64,000 nt of DNA from an uncultured Aquimarina sp. (GCA_947500845.1 CANMTP010000001.1:496001-560000); one strand, 5' to 3'; positions 43,643 to 54,858 are shown, counted from the stretch's first letter. A program made the numbers and translations. The notes: generated from the letters alone by a model not told the origin.

Positions 43643-46057
43643 TTATCTTAATTCTGGATAGTTTGTTGGGTCGGCTTCTGCTAGTATAGCGTAAGTTTTC
43701 TCAAAAATATCTTCTACAGAAGGTTTGCTAAAATAATCTCCATCGGTTCCAAATGCTGGCCTATGGGGCTGTGCACTTAATGTTTGAGGTTTACTGTCTA
43801 AATATTGATATACATTTTGTTCGTCGATCAATTTATGTAAAATATATCCAGTTGCTCCTCCTGGAACATCCTCGTCTATAATTAATAATCTGTTAGTTTT
43901 GGAGACACTTTTCACGATATCATGATGTAGATCAAAAGGAACCAAAGATTGTACATCTATAACTTCGGCATTAATACCAACAGATAATAATTCTTTTGCT
44001 GCTTGCTCTACCATTCTTAATGTAGAACCATAAGATACAAGGGTAATGTCTGTTCCTTCTTTGATGGTTTCAACCACACCTATAGGGGTTCTTATTTCAG
44101 ATAAATTAGAAGGCATTTTTTCTTTTAGGCGATATCCATTTAAACATTCTACAACCAATGCAGGTTCATCACTATCTAACAAAGTATTATAAAAGCCCGC
44201 CGCTTTTGTCATGTTTCTGGGGACCAAAATGTACATACCCCTTAACAAATGAACAAGTCCTCCCATTTGAGAGCCAGAGTGCCAGATTCCTTCTAGTCGA
44301 TGTCCTCTTGTTCTTACAATTAACGGTGCTTTTTGTTTTGCAAATGTACGATAGCGTAATGTGGCCAGATCATCACTCAATCCCTGTACACAATATAATA
44401 TATAATCAAGATATTGAATTTCTGCTATAGGCCTAAGTCCGCGCATGGCCATACCAATACCTTGTCCTATAATTGTAGCTTCACGAATACCGGTATCAGA
44501 AATTCTTATTTCTCCGAATTTTTCCTGAAGACCTTCTAATCCTTGGTTTACATCACCAATTTTGCCACTATCTTCACCAAAAATAAGTGTTTCAGGGATT
44601 TTGCTAAATAAATTTTCAAAATTATCTCTTATTATAATTCTACCGTCTACAAGCTCAGAATTTTCATCATATTCTGCTTTTACTTCTATGATGTTGGTAG
44701 CTTTAGAATCATATTCATTGTATAGGTGATCGCTATATTTTGGTTGTATCTTTTTAAAATACTCATTTATCCAATTCTGAAGTGTAGATTTTTCAGTAAA
44801 ATTTTCTTTGGTTATATATCTTAAAGTTTTTCTTGTTGCTTCAAGAATATCTTTACGTATTGGATCTTCTTTGGAAGAGAGTGTATGAACTAGTGGTGAT
44901 ATAAAATTCTTATTTGCACTTTTGCTTTCTATTACTTTTAGAAGAGTTAATGCTTCCTGTTGCTCTGATTTTATTTCAGAAAGATAAGCGTTCCAAGCAT
45001 TATTTTTTCCTTGTCGCACTTCCTTTTTGGAAGTTTTTTCAATATCGAGAAGTTCTTCTTCTGTTGCAATATTATGGTCAATAATCCATTCTTTGAATTT
45101 CCGATTACAATCATACTCTCTTTCCCACTGTAGTCGTTCTTCGCTTTTATATCGTTCATGAGAACCAGAAGTAGAGTGTCCTTGAGGCTGTGTAAGCTCT
45201 TTTACGTGAATAATAACAGGAATATGTTTTTCTCGTGCTAATTCATCTGCAGTTTTATACGCATCAATTAACGCAGGATAATCCCAACCGTTAACTTTAA
45301 GGATTTCATAACCCTCATGATTTTCATCACGCCTAAAACCTTCTAGTATTAAAGAGATATTCTCTTTTGTGGTTTGGTGTTTTGCATGCACAGAAATACC
45401 ATATTCGTCATCCCAAATACTAATAACCATCGGTACTTGTAACACACCACCCGCGTTCACTGTTTCCCAGAATAAACCTTCACTGGTACTCGCATTTCCG
45501 ATAGTACCCCAAGCCACCTCATTTCCTTTATCTGAGAAATTTGAAAAATCAGCAACACTCTTCTCGTTACGATATACTTTAGAGGCTTGAGCAAGGCCAA
45601 GAAGTCTTGGCATTTGGCCAGCAGTTGGGGAAATATCTGAACTTGAATTTTTTTGTTGAGTTAGATTTTTCCAGCTACCATCTTCATTTAAACTATGGGT
45701 CGCAAAATGACCTCCCATTTGTCTTCCTGCCGCAAAAGGTTCTTTATCAATATCTGTATGCGCATATAATCCGGCAAAGAACTGTTCTACGTTATATTGT
45801 TCAATCGCCATCATAAAGGTTTGATCTCTATAATATCCAGATCTGAAATCACCGTTTCTAAAAACTCTCGCCATCGCTAGCTGTGGTAATTCTTTTCCAT
45901 CTCCGAAGATCCCAAATTTGGATTTACCTGTCAATACCTCGCGTCTACCCAAGAGGCTACACTCTCTACTGATACATGCTATTTTGAAATCTCTAAGTAT
46001 TTGATTTCTGTATTCTTCAAAGGATATATTAGATGAACTTATTGTTTCAGGTTGCAT
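43643..46057 (-). CDS. Alpha-keto-acid dehydrogenase E1, fused alpha and beta subunits
   Basis: 804 residues. The alpha-subunit part (about 10-380) has AAGRQMGGHFATHS and the ThDP region VAWGTIGNASTSEGLFWETV. The beta-subunit part (about 450-804) begins FSKIPETLIFGEDSGKIG and includes AMRGLRPIAEIQYLDYILYC and RTRGHRLEGIWHSGSQMG. This single-chain layout is common in Bacteroidetes, most often for branched-chain 2-oxo acids. It decarboxylates the oxo acid and acylates the lipoyl group of E2. No E2 or E3 gene is adjacent. The promoter is well defined (46080-46110). Confidence 0.92.
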   Translation of the reverse strand: MQPETISSSNISFEEYRNQILRDFKIACISRECSLLGRREVLTGKSKFGIFGDGKELPQLAMARVFRNGDFRSGYYRDQTFMMAIEQYNVEQFFAGLYAHTDIDKEPFAAGRQMGGHFATHSLNEDGSWKNLTQQKNSSSDISPTAGQMPRLLGLAQASKVYRNEKSVADFSNFSDKGNEVAWGTIGNASTSEGLFWETVNAGGVLQVPMVISIWDDEYGISVHAKHQTTKENISLILEGFRRDENHEGYEILKVNGWDYPALIDAYKTADELAREKHIPVIIHVKELTQPQGHSTSGSHERYKSEERLQWEREYDCNRKFKEWIIDHNIATEEELLDIEKTSKKEVRQGKNNAWNAYLSEIKSEQQEALTLLKVIESKSANKNFISPLVHTLSSKEDPIRKDILEATRKTLRYITKENFTEKSTLQNWINEYFKKIQPKYSDHLYNEYDSKATNIIEVKAEYDENSELVDGRIIIRDNFENLFSKIPETLIFGEDSGKIGDVNQGLEGLQEKFGEIRISDTGIREATIIGQGIGMAMRGLRPIAEIQYLDYILYCVQGLSDDLATLRYRTFAKQKAPLIVRTRGHRLEGIWHSGSQMGGLVHLLRGMYILVPRNMTKAAGFYNTLLDSDEPALVVECLNGYRLKEKMPSNLSEIRTPIGVVETIKEGTDITLVSYGSTLRMVEQAAKELLSVGINAEVIDVQSLVPFDLHHDIVKSVSKTNRLLIIDEDVPGGATGYILHKLIDEQNVYQYLDSKPQTLSAQPHRPAFGTDGDYFSKPSVEDIFEKTYAILAEADPTNYPELR

Positions 46058-46079
46058 ACGAACGACAATTTTAGGTTTG

Positions 46080-46110
46080 CAAATTTAACTAAAATACAAA
46101 CCAATTGCAA
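46080..46110 (-). promoter_or_regulatory. Promoter of the E1 dehydrogenase gene
   Basis: On the minus strand TTG (complement of 46108-46110), a 20-base spacer and TAAATTTG (complement of 46080-46087) match the Bacteroidetes consensus, 23 bases before the start codon at 46057. Confidence 0.7.
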
Positions 46111-46255
46111 GGTGTAAACTCTTAAATTTATTGAATATATTTTACTTAAAATGGACTTTTGTTGAGAATTTGTCTTTTTTAACTCTTAATTTAAGGATTG
46201 GTTAACAAATATTCAAAATTTTCACATTTGTTTTCTGGTAAAGAATTTGGGGTAA

Positions 46256-49084
46256 TTAATACCATTCTCTGGTGAAGAGACCAATCAAAGTTTCGGGACT
46301 TAGTGTTATAATAAATCTAATTTGCTGGTCATAATTAGGTTGTGCTATTTCCCACCCCTTATTAGAAACTACAGGAAAAAACACTTCGAAGTAATCAGCA
46401 ACCAAACTTAGTCTGATACCAGCATCAAACACATATTTCGCTGAAATATCTTTATTTTTTACTATACCCACGTCTCCATAGGCATAAATCCAATTCCAGA
46501 TATTCGTATTGGCATTGAGCGTGGTAATCCATTGATTAGCAAACGGAAATTCTAATTGAGATTTAAAACCTCCTTCTGCAATAATAATTTGTTGGCTTAC
46601 TAAGCCAGTATCCTCACTACGTCCTAAATAATTAAAGTCGAATAAATAATCCGTAGGTCTATCCAATGCAAAACTAAAGAAATCCCCATCTTTTTCTGTA
46701 TCATTGAAAATAAACGCACCTGCAAATAATCGAAGATTTAATTGACGATTGTTTAGAAACAATTTTCTGTAATTTATGGTCGTAGAAAGTTTACTAAAGT
46801 TTTTAGATATTTGATAATCTACAGAATAGCCTAAAAAATTAATAAGATTGAAATCTGAATATCTGTAGCGAGCGTTAAAAACATTATAATCGGGAGTTGC
46901 TACTGGATTTTCTTCATTTCTTTCTCTAAAAACGTTCACATTTCTAAGCGTAAGTCTTTGTTTCACATTTGACCTCAGATTTTCTGGCCTAAAAAGAAAG
47001 CTGGCCGATGTAGAAAATCTTCTAAACAATAAATCAGGGGCATAACTAAACATGTTTGCATTTATACCATATCTAATTTGATAGAGTCCGTGTTCTGCTA
47101 TTTGATCTCTTAAGAAAAAAGCTGCCGACCCAAGCAATTTATTAGACTTGAGTCCGTATGCAGGCGATATATTGTATTCAAAATCGCGTCTAATGATTGA
47201 TTTGTTATAAAACTTTCCTGCGATCACAAAGCCATCATAAACATTAAACTCAAACTCTGGAATCACAAATAATTGGTTGTACCTTGGATCTTCAACATCT
47301 TCTAATATTCTAAATTGAATGGGTTTATTGAATATCCATTTTAGATTCCTGTAGTTATTACGTCTATTAACTTCTGGTATATTTTGATCGTAGTCTAAAA
47401 CAAGTTTTGTTATATCCTCATTTGCAATTTTAACTTTCTTTGTTCCTGTAATATTAGTAACCCAAGTTTTTGAAACAACATCCTTTTTTCTTAAACCAAC
47501 AAGGGAAACCGGCATTGAATTATTTCTTTTATTCTTTATAGTTACTTCTATCGAATCTTTTCTTTTTTTAACAGATTTGATCTTAAAATCTATTTTTTCG
47601 TTTGTTTTTACAAAATCCTCAAAAAACCATTCTACATCCTTATCAGAGATAGATGTCAAGATTTCTTTATATTTTTCAGAGCTTGTATATTGCAATACAT
47701 TTTGAGTGTAGTACTTTTTAATGCTGGTGTCTACAATATTATCATCTCCAAGATAATCTTCAAGGTATTTGAAGCCTACACCAGCTTTATAAGCATTTGC
47801 TATATTTTGATTAAACTTTACCAGCTTGTCACGTGGCGTAGATAATGGTTGATCCAGAAATAATCGAGCCATATTTTTGTAGGCTAGAAAATACTGATCA
47901 TTAAAGTCCAGATCTGCCGCATGAAACCAACGTATACCTATTACTTTGCTTAATTTTCCTATAATTTTCATCTCAGGATAAAATTGCTCAGTGTAAGACA
48001 TCATGAGATAAATATGAATAGCATCCCTTATCCAGGAATCATGTCTGGGGTTAATAATTAGTGTGTTTTCAAGATATTTTTCAGTAATTGCTTTGAGTTG
48101 TTTTATTTCATATTGAAAGCCATCAGGAAAGGGTCTTAAAATATCAGGAAGTTGGTTTAAACCGTATACAGGATTGTTTTTATAGTCACTTTCAGAAACC
48201 AGAATTTTATCAAACGGGTACTGCCCCAATTTTTTGTGTAAAAAGCTCAGTATTCTTTCGGTCGCCACAATTTTCATCTCGGGCATTAAATCATTATCTT
48301 CTATATTACTTATAAATTCGACACCATTTGTTGGAAAACTATAAAATCTGCCTGTTCGTTCTATGTATAGATTTACCTCATTTCTGTTGTTACCATTGAG
48401 TTGTATCATTTTAGTTTTTTCTTCTTCAGCAGAAAGAATAGTTTCCTTATTTAACTCACTAACAACATGATAGCCATGGGGTACCGTTATATTTATTTGG
48501 TAATTAGAGATTGGAGCATAAAGATCGTCTAGATTTTTATGGCTGTATATATTCCATTTAGTATCATAAATAGCAGGAGTAATATACCAATATTTAAGAT
48601 CAAAGTTTCCATTAGGGTGATACCCATATCTTGTAAATTTACTACTGGCAACCTTTATCTTGTATTTTAAAATAAATGTTTGGCTCTCTCCTGGGTAAAG
48701 TGGTTTAGAACTTTCTATCCACATGATGTCTGGTAAACCTTTGTGGCGACCCCATTTTAGTGACTTTGCTGTTTTGTCGGTAACATTTTGAATGATGGTG
48801 CTTCCGCGTTCATGATCCTTTGCAAAATAAAATCGTTTCAAAAAATCTTCAGAAAATCGTTTGCCAAGAGGTGTTGTTTTACTGGAAAAACTATTGGCCC
48901 AATCATGAAAAAACACTTCATTTAATGTATCATTAGAAGAGTTTGTATAAGTAATCTCTTGTTCTAAAGATAATATTTTCCTTTCAACATCAAGGCTGGC
49001 ATCTATTCTAATATTGTTTTGTGCAGATGCAACAAACACTGTAAAAAGTGAAATTATTATATGAGAAATGAGTGTGGTTTTCAA
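46256..49084 (-). CDS. M1 peptidase-like protein without zinc motif, fused to an outer-membrane barrel
   Basis: 942 residues with a signal peptide (LISHIIISLFTVFVASAQNN). Residues about 25-480 follow the M1 aminopeptidase layout: N-terminal beta domain (ILSLEQEITYTNSSNDTLNE), then KKLGQYPFDKILVSESDYKN. Where HExxH and the downstream Glu are expected, the sequence reads IKQLKAITEKYLENTLIINP and SWIRDAIHIYLMMSY, with no HExxH. A linker domain follows, then a C-terminal part (about 640-942) of alternating aromatic strands ending LIGLFTREWY, as in outer-membrane barrels. It is probably a catalytically inactive surface or assembly protein. It stands alone, 70 bases downstream of the LOG gene. Confidence 0.8.
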   Translation of the reverse strand: MKTTLISHIIISLFTVFVASAQNNIRIDASLDVERKILSLEQEITYTNSSNDTLNEVFFHDWANSFSSKTTPLGKRFSEDFLKRFYFAKDHERGSTIIQNVTDKTAKSLKWGRHKGLPDIMWIESSKPLYPGESQTFILKYKIKVASSKFTRYGYHPNGNFDLKYWYITPAIYDTKWNIYSHKNLDDLYAPISNYQINITVPHGYHVVSELNKETILSAEEEKTKMIQLNGNNRNEVNLYIERTGRFYSFPTNGVEFISNIEDNDLMPEMKIVATERILSFLHKKLGQYPFDKILVSESDYKNNPVYGLNQLPDILRPFPDGFQYEIKQLKAITEKYLENTLIINPRHDSWIRDAIHIYLMMSYTEQFYPEMKIIGKLSKVIGIRWFHAADLDFNDQYFLAYKNMARLFLDQPLSTPRDKLVKFNQNIANAYKAGVGFKYLEDYLGDDNIVDTSIKKYYTQNVLQYTSSEKYKEILTSISDKDVEWFFEDFVKTNEKIDFKIKSVKKRKDSIEVTIKNKRNNSMPVSLVGLRKKDVVSKTWVTNITGTKKVKIANEDITKLVLDYDQNIPEVNRRNNYRNLKWIFNKPIQFRILEDVEDPRYNQLFVIPEFEFNVYDGFVIAGKFYNKSIIRRDFEYNISPAYGLKSNKLLGSAAFFLRDQIAEHGLYQIRYGINANMFSYAPDLLFRRFSTSASFLFRPENLRSNVKQRLTLRNVNVFRERNEENPVATPDYNVFNARYRYSDFNLINFLGYSVDYQISKNFSKLSTTINYRKLFLNNRQLNLRLFAGAFIFNDTEKDGDFFSFALDRPTDYLFDFNYLGRSEDTGLVSQQIIIAEGGFKSQLEFPFANQWITTLNANTNIWNWIYAYGDVGIVKNKDISAKYVFDAGIRLSLVADYFEVFFPVVSNKGWEIAQPNYDQQIRFIITLSPETLIGLFTREWY

Positions 49085-49153
49085 TTTTTGTAAGAAAAAG
49101 TTATGTTTCTAAGCGGCCTTTAACATTAATAACTCTTTTAGCGATTCAATGTT

Positions 49154-49843
49154 TCAGAAATTTGGACTTAAATTATACTGGGCATAGAACTTATCTAAGA
49201 TTTGTAGTACTTCTTCTGGTGTATCTACTACATGAATAAGATCTAGGTCTCCCGGACTTATATTTTCAAACTTGCTCAACAATGTGTTTTTTATCCAATC
49301 AATAAGACCGCTCCAAAAGTCTGTACTTACCAGGATAATCGGGAATTTTGCTATCTTCTTCGTTTGTATTAGAGTCATTGCTTCGAAGAGTTCATCCAAT
49401 GTACCAAAACCTCCCGGCATTACGACAAATCCCTGAGAATATTTTACAAACATTACTTTACGAACAAAGAAGTAATCAAAATCCAGACTTTTATCATTAT
49501 CTATATAGGGGTTGTCATGTTGCTCAAAAGGTAAATCAATATTTAACCCTACCGAAGTTCCTCCTCCTAAATGTGCTCCTTTGTTACCTGCTTCCATGAT
49601 CCCAGGACCACCGCCTGTAATAACTCCATAGCCATTATCAACTATTTTTTTGGCAATATCTACTGCTAATTGATAATATTTATTTTCGGTCTTAGTTCGT
49701 GCAGATCCAAAAATAGACACGCAAGGGCCAATTTTGCTCATTTTTTCGAATCCATTTACAAATTCTCCCATGATTTTGAAGATTGCCCAGGAATCATTGG
49801 TTTTTATTTCATTCCACCCCTTGTGATGTTGTTGTTCTCTCAT
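49154..49843 (-). CDS. LOG family (TIGR00730) Rossmann-fold protein
   Basis: 229 residues. GVITGGGPGIMEAGNKGAHL and VVMPGGFGTLDELFEAMTLI (the PGGxGTxxE motif) are complete. LOG proteins release cytokinin free bases or hydrolyse nucleoside monophosphates at the ribose bond (YgdH/PpnN-like). The start codon is 14 bases downstream of the uvrA stop, so the two genes form an operon. Confidence 0.92.
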   Translation of the reverse strand: MREQQHHKGWNEIKTNDSWAIFKIMGEFVNGFEKMSKIGPCVSIFGSARTKTENKYYQLAVDIAKKIVDNGYGVITGGGPGIMEAGNKGAHLGGGTSVGLNIDLPFEQHDNPYIDNDKSLDFDYFFVRKVMFVKYSQGFVVMPGGFGTLDELFEAMTLIQTKKIAKFPIILVSTDFWSGLIDWIKNTLLSKFENISPGDLDLIHVVDTPEEVLQILDKFYAQYNLSPNF

Positions 49844-49857
49844 TTGTATACTATTCT

Positions 49858-52698
49858 TTAATTTAAAACGCTGAGTTCTCTTTTTAGAAACCTCGCGGTA
49901 TAACTTTTCTTATTTTTTACAATTTCTTCCGGAGTACCCTTTGCAACCACCTGCCCACCATTTTTACCTCCTTCATAACCAATGTCGATTATATAATCTG
50001 CCATTTTGATTACATCTAAATTATGTTCAATGATTAAGACGGTGTTTCCTTTATCTACCAATTTATTTAAGACTTCCATTAAGACCCGTATATCTTCAAA
50101 ATGAAGTCCGGTTGTAGGTTCGTCAAGAATATAAAACGTATTTCCTGTATCTCTTTTTGATAATTCTGTGGCTAATTTGATTCGTTGCGCTTCGCCGCCG
50201 GATAATGTAGTTGATTGTTGTCCTAAGGTTATATATCCTAAACCTACATTTTGAATAGTTTTGAGTTTTCTTGAAATTTTTGGGATATGTTCAAAGAAAA
50301 CACAGGCTTCATTCATTGTCATTTCCAGAACATCGGATATCGATTTCCCTTTGTATCTAATCTCTAAAGTTTCTCTATTAAATCGTTTTCCTTGACATGT
50401 TTCGCATTCTACATACACATCTGGGAGGAAATTCATTTCAATTACTCTCAAACCACCACCTTTACAGGTTTCACATCTACCACCGGTTACATTGAAGCTA
50501 AATCGCCCGGGTTTGTAACCCCTGATCATTGCCTCTGGTGTTTTGGCAAATAAACTTCGTATTTCAGAAAACACGCCAGTATAGGTAGCCGGATTAGATC
50601 GTGGTGTACGACCAATGGGAGATTGGTTGATATCAATTACTTTATCTGAATGTTCAAGTCCTTTTACACTCTTATATGGCATAGGTTTTTTAACCCCATT
50701 AAAATAGTAGGCATTGAGAATGGGGTAGAGCGTTTCATTAATTAAAGTCGATTTGCCACTTCCGGAAACCCCGGTAACTGCTATCATTTTTCCTAATGGT
50801 AAATCTACAGAAACATCTTTTAGGTTATTCCCTGTAGCTCCTTTTAGTGATATTTTCTTTCCGTTTCCTTTTCGACGTATCGACGGAATTTCAATTTGTT
50901 TTTTACCACTTAAATAATCTGCAGTGAGTGTGTCGTGTTCTTGCAATTCTGATGGTGTGCCTTCGCTAATAATTTCTCCGCCATGTTTACCCGCAAACGG
51001 ACCAATATCAATAACATGATCGGCTCGCGCTATCATATCTTTATCATGTTCTACAACAATAACTGAATTGCCAATATCCCTAAGTTGAATTAGAGAATTG
51101 ATCAGTTTTTCATTATCTCTTTGATGCAAACCAATGCTTGGTTCATCCAAAATATAAAGCACGCCAACCAATTGTGATCCTATTTGGGTAGCAAGGCGAA
51201 TACGTTGTGCTTCACCACCAGAAAGAGATTTACTACTTCGGTTTAAAGAAAGATAGGTAAGTCCAACATCTACCAAAAACTGAAGTCTTGCATTAATTTC
51301 TTTTAATATTTCACCAGAGATCTGTTTTTGTTTTTCACTCAACTGCTCGGGAAGGGCCTTGAACCAACTGGCAAGTTCGATGATGTCCATCCCGGCTAAT
51401 TCTGCAATATTCTTTTCATTTACCTTGAAATACAACGATTCCTTGCGTAATCGTGATCCATGGCATTCTGGACATTGAATATTGTCCATAAAATCTCGTG
51501 CCCATCTTCGCAAAGAGGTAGAATCGTTATTGTTATAAGTGTTTTCTATAAACGTAGCGACTCCTTCAAAATCAATTTTATACTCTCTGGTGACACCTAA
51601 AGTCTTGCTATTTATACTAAATTTTTCATTCCCTCCATGAAGTATAACATGCATGGCTTCTTTAGGGATCTTTTTTATGGGATCGCTAAGCTTGAAATCA
51701 AAACGCTTAGCGATAAGTTCTAGTTGCTTAAAAACCCAGTTGTTTTTTTGTGGACCTTGAGGTGCCAAACCACCGTTTTTGATAGATTTTGAAGTATCCG
51801 GAATGATTTTTTTAAGGTTTACTTCATAAAGGTTTCCAATACCATTACACTTGGGGCAAGCTCCTTTTGGAGAATTGAATGAAAAGTTATTAGGTTCTGG
51901 ATTGGGATAAGAAATTCCGCTGGATGGACACATTAAATTACGACTGAAAAAACGTACCTCTTGGGATTCTTGCTCAATTACCATGAGCACGTCGTCTCCA
52001 TGGTACATAGCTGTATTAATGGTTTCCATAAGACGTTTAGAATTTTCCTGATCTTTGGTGACCATAAGCCTGTCAATTACAATCTCAATATCATGAGTCT
52101 TGTATCGATCAAGTTTCATTCCTTTAGTGATGTCCTTTATTTCACCATCTGTTCTAACTTTTACAAATCCTTGTTTTGCGATTTGTTCGAAAAGTTCACG
52201 ATAGTGACCTTTTCTGGAACGTACAATGGGGGCCAGTATATTTATTCTTTTTCCATTAAAATCTTTTAGAATTAGATCTTTAATTTGTTCGTCGCTATAG
52301 CTTACCATTTTTTCTCCGGTATTGTAGCTATAGGCATCGCTTCCTCTGGAATATAATAGTCTCAGAAAATCATAAATCTCTGTAATAGTCCCAACCGTAC
52401 TACGTGGACTTTTACTGGTAGTTTTTTGTTCTATTGCGATTACTGGTGAAAGTCCATCAATTTTATCTACATCAGGACGTTCTAATCCGCCCAAAAACTG
52501 GCGTGCGTAGGCAGAAAAAGTTTCAATATACCTTCGCTGTCCTTCTGCATAAATAGTATCGAAGGCCAGAGATGATTTACCAGAACCCGATAATCCTGTT
52601 ATTACAACTAGTTTTTCCCTAGGAATAGTAACATCAATATTTTTTAAGTTATGCACTCGTGCTCCTAAAACCTCAATATTTTCTTTTGATACGACCAT
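49858..52698 (-). CDS. uvrA: UvrABC system protein A
   Basis: 946 residues. Two ABC cassettes: Walker [21 protein letters not shown] near residue 33 and [20 protein letters not shown] near residue 645, each with a signature LSGGEAQRI. Zinc-binding Cys pairs occur in [25 protein letters not shown] and CETCQGKRF. It is the damage-recognition component of nucleotide excision repair. The start follows a TACCTTTG promoter element (52718-52725, minus strand). The LOG gene is downstream in the same operon. Confidence 0.96.
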   Translation of the reverse strand: MVVSKENIEVLGARVHNLKNIDVTIPREKLVVITGLSGSGKSSLAFDTIYAEGQRRYIETFSAYARQFLGGLERPDVDKIDGLSPVIAIEQKTTSKSPRSTVGTITEIYDFLRLLYSRGSDAYSYNTGEKMVSYSDEQIKDLILKDFNGKRINILAPIVRSRKGHYRELFEQIAKQGFVKVRTDGEIKDITKGMKLDRYKTHDIEIVIDRLMVTKDQENSKRLMETINTAMYHGDDVLMVIEQESQEVRFFSRNLMCPSSGISYPNPEPNNFSFNSPKGACPKCNGIGNLYEVNLKKIIPDTSKSIKNGGLAPQGPQKNNWVFKQLELIAKRFDFKLSDPIKKIPKEAMHVILHGGNEKFSINSKTLGVTREYKIDFEGVATFIENTYNNNDSTSLRRWARDFMDNIQCPECHGSRLRKESLYFKVNEKNIAELAGMDIIELASWFKALPEQLSEKQKQISGEILKEINARLQFLVDVGLTYLSLNRSSKSLSGGEAQRIRLATQIGSQLVGVLYILDEPSIGLHQRDNEKLINSLIQLRDIGNSVIVVEHDKDMIARADHVIDIGPFAGKHGGEIISEGTPSELQEHDTLTADYLSGKKQIEIPSIRRKGNGKKISLKGATGNNLKDVSVDLPLGKMIAVTGVSGSGKSTLINETLYPILNAYYFNGVKKPMPYKSVKGLEHSDKVIDINQSPIGRTPRSNPATYTGVFSEIRSLFAKTPEAMIRGYKPGRFSFNVTGGRCETCKGGGLRVIEMNFLPDVYVECETCQGKRFNRETLEIRYKGKSISDVLEMTMNEACVFFEHIPKISRKLKTIQNVGLGYITLGQQSTTLSGGEAQRIKLATELSKRDTGNTFYILDEPTTGLHFEDIRVLMEVLNKLVDKGNTVLIIEHNLDVIKMADYIIDIGYEGGKNGGQVVAKGTPEEIVKNKKSYTARFLKRELSVLN

Positions 52699-52717
52699 AA
52701 AATTTTAACCAAGATTG

Positions 52718-52725
52718 CAAAGGTA
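52718..52725 (-). promoter_or_regulatory. -7 promoter element of uvrA
   Basis: TACCTTTG on the minus strand, 19 bases before the uvrA start codon. No clear -33 TTG at the usual spacing. Confidence 0.5.
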
Positions 52726-52811
52726 GTTATTTGATTGCGTTTTGTGAAATAGGTTTAGTCTTGGTTTTGTGAATTACACATATTTTTTAATTAAAGAATC
52801 AAAAAACTATA

Positions 52812-52965
52812 AAAAACAATGGTTAGGGAGTATCCTATCTGCGGTCTACTTAAACCAGAAAGCATTTATTGCTCTGCGTTTCCAAGGGTAAAAACCCCTA
52901 TGCCGAAGAAGGATTAAATCCGGTAGCACTTATTTCAAAACTTTTTCTTGCAATTGTGATTATTC
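52812..52965 (+). pseudogene. Possible gene remnant between uvrA and the membrane-anchored unknown
   Basis: A plus-strand frame reads LLLCVSKGKNPYAEEGLNPV followed by ALISKLFLAIVIIHS, which looks like coding sequence but has no start codon and runs into the end of the minus-strand gene at 52960. The minus strand of the same stretch is also open in pieces. The region is higher in GC than its surroundings. No family was recognised. Confidence 0.3.
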
Positions 52966-53670
52966 ATTCCAGGCTTTTAAGTTAGAAATCGGAATATTAA
53001 AGCCAAGTAATTTATGTTTTTGCGATAAATAGGCTCCACTTTGTGTGGTTGTCCAGCCTTCCCAGGTTGCTTCAATACCTCCAATGGGAATAATTGAAAC
53101 CCACATTTGAAAACTGGTGGGTAAGTAATTCTTGTCAACTTTCCATAAATAAGAGTCTCCGGGAGTAGTTCCGCCAGAGCGATAGGTAACCAATAAACTC
53201 TTACTATCATCATCAAGAGTAACCAGGCTTCGTGTAACTCCTTTATCAAACAACTTATGTGGAGCTACAATCCAAAATGAATCGTTGTTAAAATACCCTT
53301 GTGCAGTATTTATAAGCTCTTTTACCTCCTTCTGAGTATGATCTTTATTCGCTAAAAAACTATGATGAGGCGCATTAAGATCTAGATGTGCGGTATGTTT
53401 CTCCCATTGTACCTTCACTGTATTTTGTTTTCTGTCCCATAGATAATGATGTTTATTTCTGAAACTCCACTGTATGTAATCAGTATCCAGATATAGATCG
53501 TGTTTGACAGCTTCTTGAATTCTTAATGCAAAACTATCTGCTTCTGGCCCAGTTTTTCCTTCGGGAAGTTTCTTGTTCAAAGAAAAATATACGAAAGCAA
53601 TTGCTAAGATTGTCAATGTAAAAATGCTTACTAAAAAGATTTTTACGAGCTTAAAAAGTTTCTTTTTCAA
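52960..53670 (-). CDS. Membrane-anchored hypothetical protein
   Basis: 236 residues. One N-terminal membrane helix (LVKIFLVSIFTLTILAIAFV, residues 7-27), then an exported domain with many Trp (YIQWSFRNKHHYLWDRKQNT, then HLDLNAPHHSFLANKDH and FWIVAPHKLFDKGVTR, ending FNIPISNLKAWNE). The fold looks beta-rich, possibly lipoprotein-sorting-like (LolA/outer-membrane lipoprotein type), but I cannot name the family with confidence. It is on the same strand as aroB, 53 bases past its stop, and may be transcribed with it. Confidence 0.75.
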   Translation of the reverse strand: MKKKLFKLVKIFLVSIFTLTILAIAFVYFSLNKKLPEGKTGPEADSFALRIQEAVKHDLYLDTDYIQWSFRNKHHYLWDRKQNTVKVQWEKHTAHLDLNAPHHSFLANKDHTQKEVKELINTAQGYFNNDSFWIVAPHKLFDKGVTRSLVTLDDDSKSLLVTYRSGGTTPGDSYLWKVDKNYLPTSFQMWVSIIPIGGIEATWEGWTTTQSGAYLSQKHKLLGFNIPISNLKAWNE

Positions 53671-53723
53671 GATATTATTTATTAGAGTTTGTAAATAGTT
53701 TCTAAAAGTATAACAATTATGAA

Positions 53724-54794
53724 CTAGAGGGAATTGTAATATTCAAAAGCCTTTATGATTAGTTCATCTGACACTTGACAGTTGTATTTTGCTTCTCCTA
53801 TTGTATTTAGCAAAACAAACAATATAATTCCTTTTTCATTCTTCTTATCATGGATGAGAAGTTCCATGATTTTCTGATAATCCTTAGAAGAGATTTCAAT
53901 TTTTGGGAAAGTAGCCAAGATTACATCACTTATATGTTGAAGGTCTTCTTGAGTCACAGAAAGTAATTCTGACGATATAAAAGCCTCCATAATCATTCCG
54001 ATAGCGATGGCTTCACCATGCAAAAATGTAGGCTTCTCAGGATGTGTAAGGTAAAAGGACTCTATAGCATGACCTATTGTATGCCCGAAATTAAGATATT
54101 TTCTGATGTTTTGTTCTGTAGGGTCTTTCAAAACAATATTATTTTTGATAACTACAGAATCATAAATCATTTGATCGAGGTCGTCTAATTCTAATTGCGA
54201 TAAATCACTTAATTTTTCCCAGTATTGTCTGTCTTGTATAAGTCCGTGTTTAAGCATTTCAGCAAATCCGCTGCACATTTGATTTACCGGAAGGGTTCCC
54301 AAATATTCTGTATCCACCAGAACCATTTCAGACTCACTAATCACTCCAACCATATTTTTTAGATTGCCAAGATCTACCCCAGTTTTTCCACCAACAGATG
54401 CATCTACCATAGCTAATAAAGAAGTTGGAATATTAATATAATTGATTCCTCTTTTAAAGGTACATGCAACAAACCCACCAAGATCCGTGATGACCCCACC
54501 ACCTAGATTAATGAGTAAACTTTTTCGATCAAAACCTAATTCTGATAGTGCGTTCCAGATGCCACTACAGGTTTCAATATTCTTATAAATTTCGCCTGCT
54601 TCAATTTCTATGATTTCGATATCGTATTCCTTTTCAATTTTGCTCATCAATAGGGGCAAACAAAGCTCATGAGTATTGCTATCCACCAGGATGCCGATTT
54701 GAGAATGATTTGCTTTCTCTAGATAAGAATTTAATCTCGTATAGCATTCCTCGCCGAAATATACTATCGAATCTTTTGAAACTATAGGCTTCAT
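53724..54794 (-). CDS. aroB: 3-dehydroquinate synthase
   Basis: 356 residues. NAD-binding GGGVITDLGGFVACTFKRGI and IPTSLLAMVDASVGGKTGVD carry the conserved glycine-rich loop and metal/substrate ligands. LNFGHTIGHAIE and FLHGEAIAIGM hold zinc-binding histidines. It is step two of the shikimate pathway, which supplies the chorismate used by MenF in this window. It is divergent from the proline dehydrogenase gene. Confidence 0.95.
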   Translation of the reverse strand: MKPIVSKDSIVYFGEECYTRLNSYLEKANHSQIGILVDSNTHELCLPLLMSKIEKEYDIEIIEIEAGEIYKNIETCSGIWNALSELGFDRKSLLINLGGGVITDLGGFVACTFKRGINYINIPTSLLAMVDASVGGKTGVDLGNLKNMVGVISESEMVLVDTEYLGTLPVNQMCSGFAEMLKHGLIQDRQYWEKLSDLSQLELDDLDQMIYDSVVIKNNIVLKDPTEQNIRKYLNFGHTIGHAIESFYLTHPEKPTFLHGEAIAIGMIMEAFISSELLSVTQEDLQHISDVILATFPKIEISSKDYQKIMELLIHDKKNEKGIILFVLLNTIGEAKYNCQVSDELIIKAFEYYNSL

Positions 54795-54858
54795 AAGCTA
54801 CTTGAATTATGTGGGACGAAATTAAGCAGAATTTAGATTAAAATAAACTTGCATGTTT

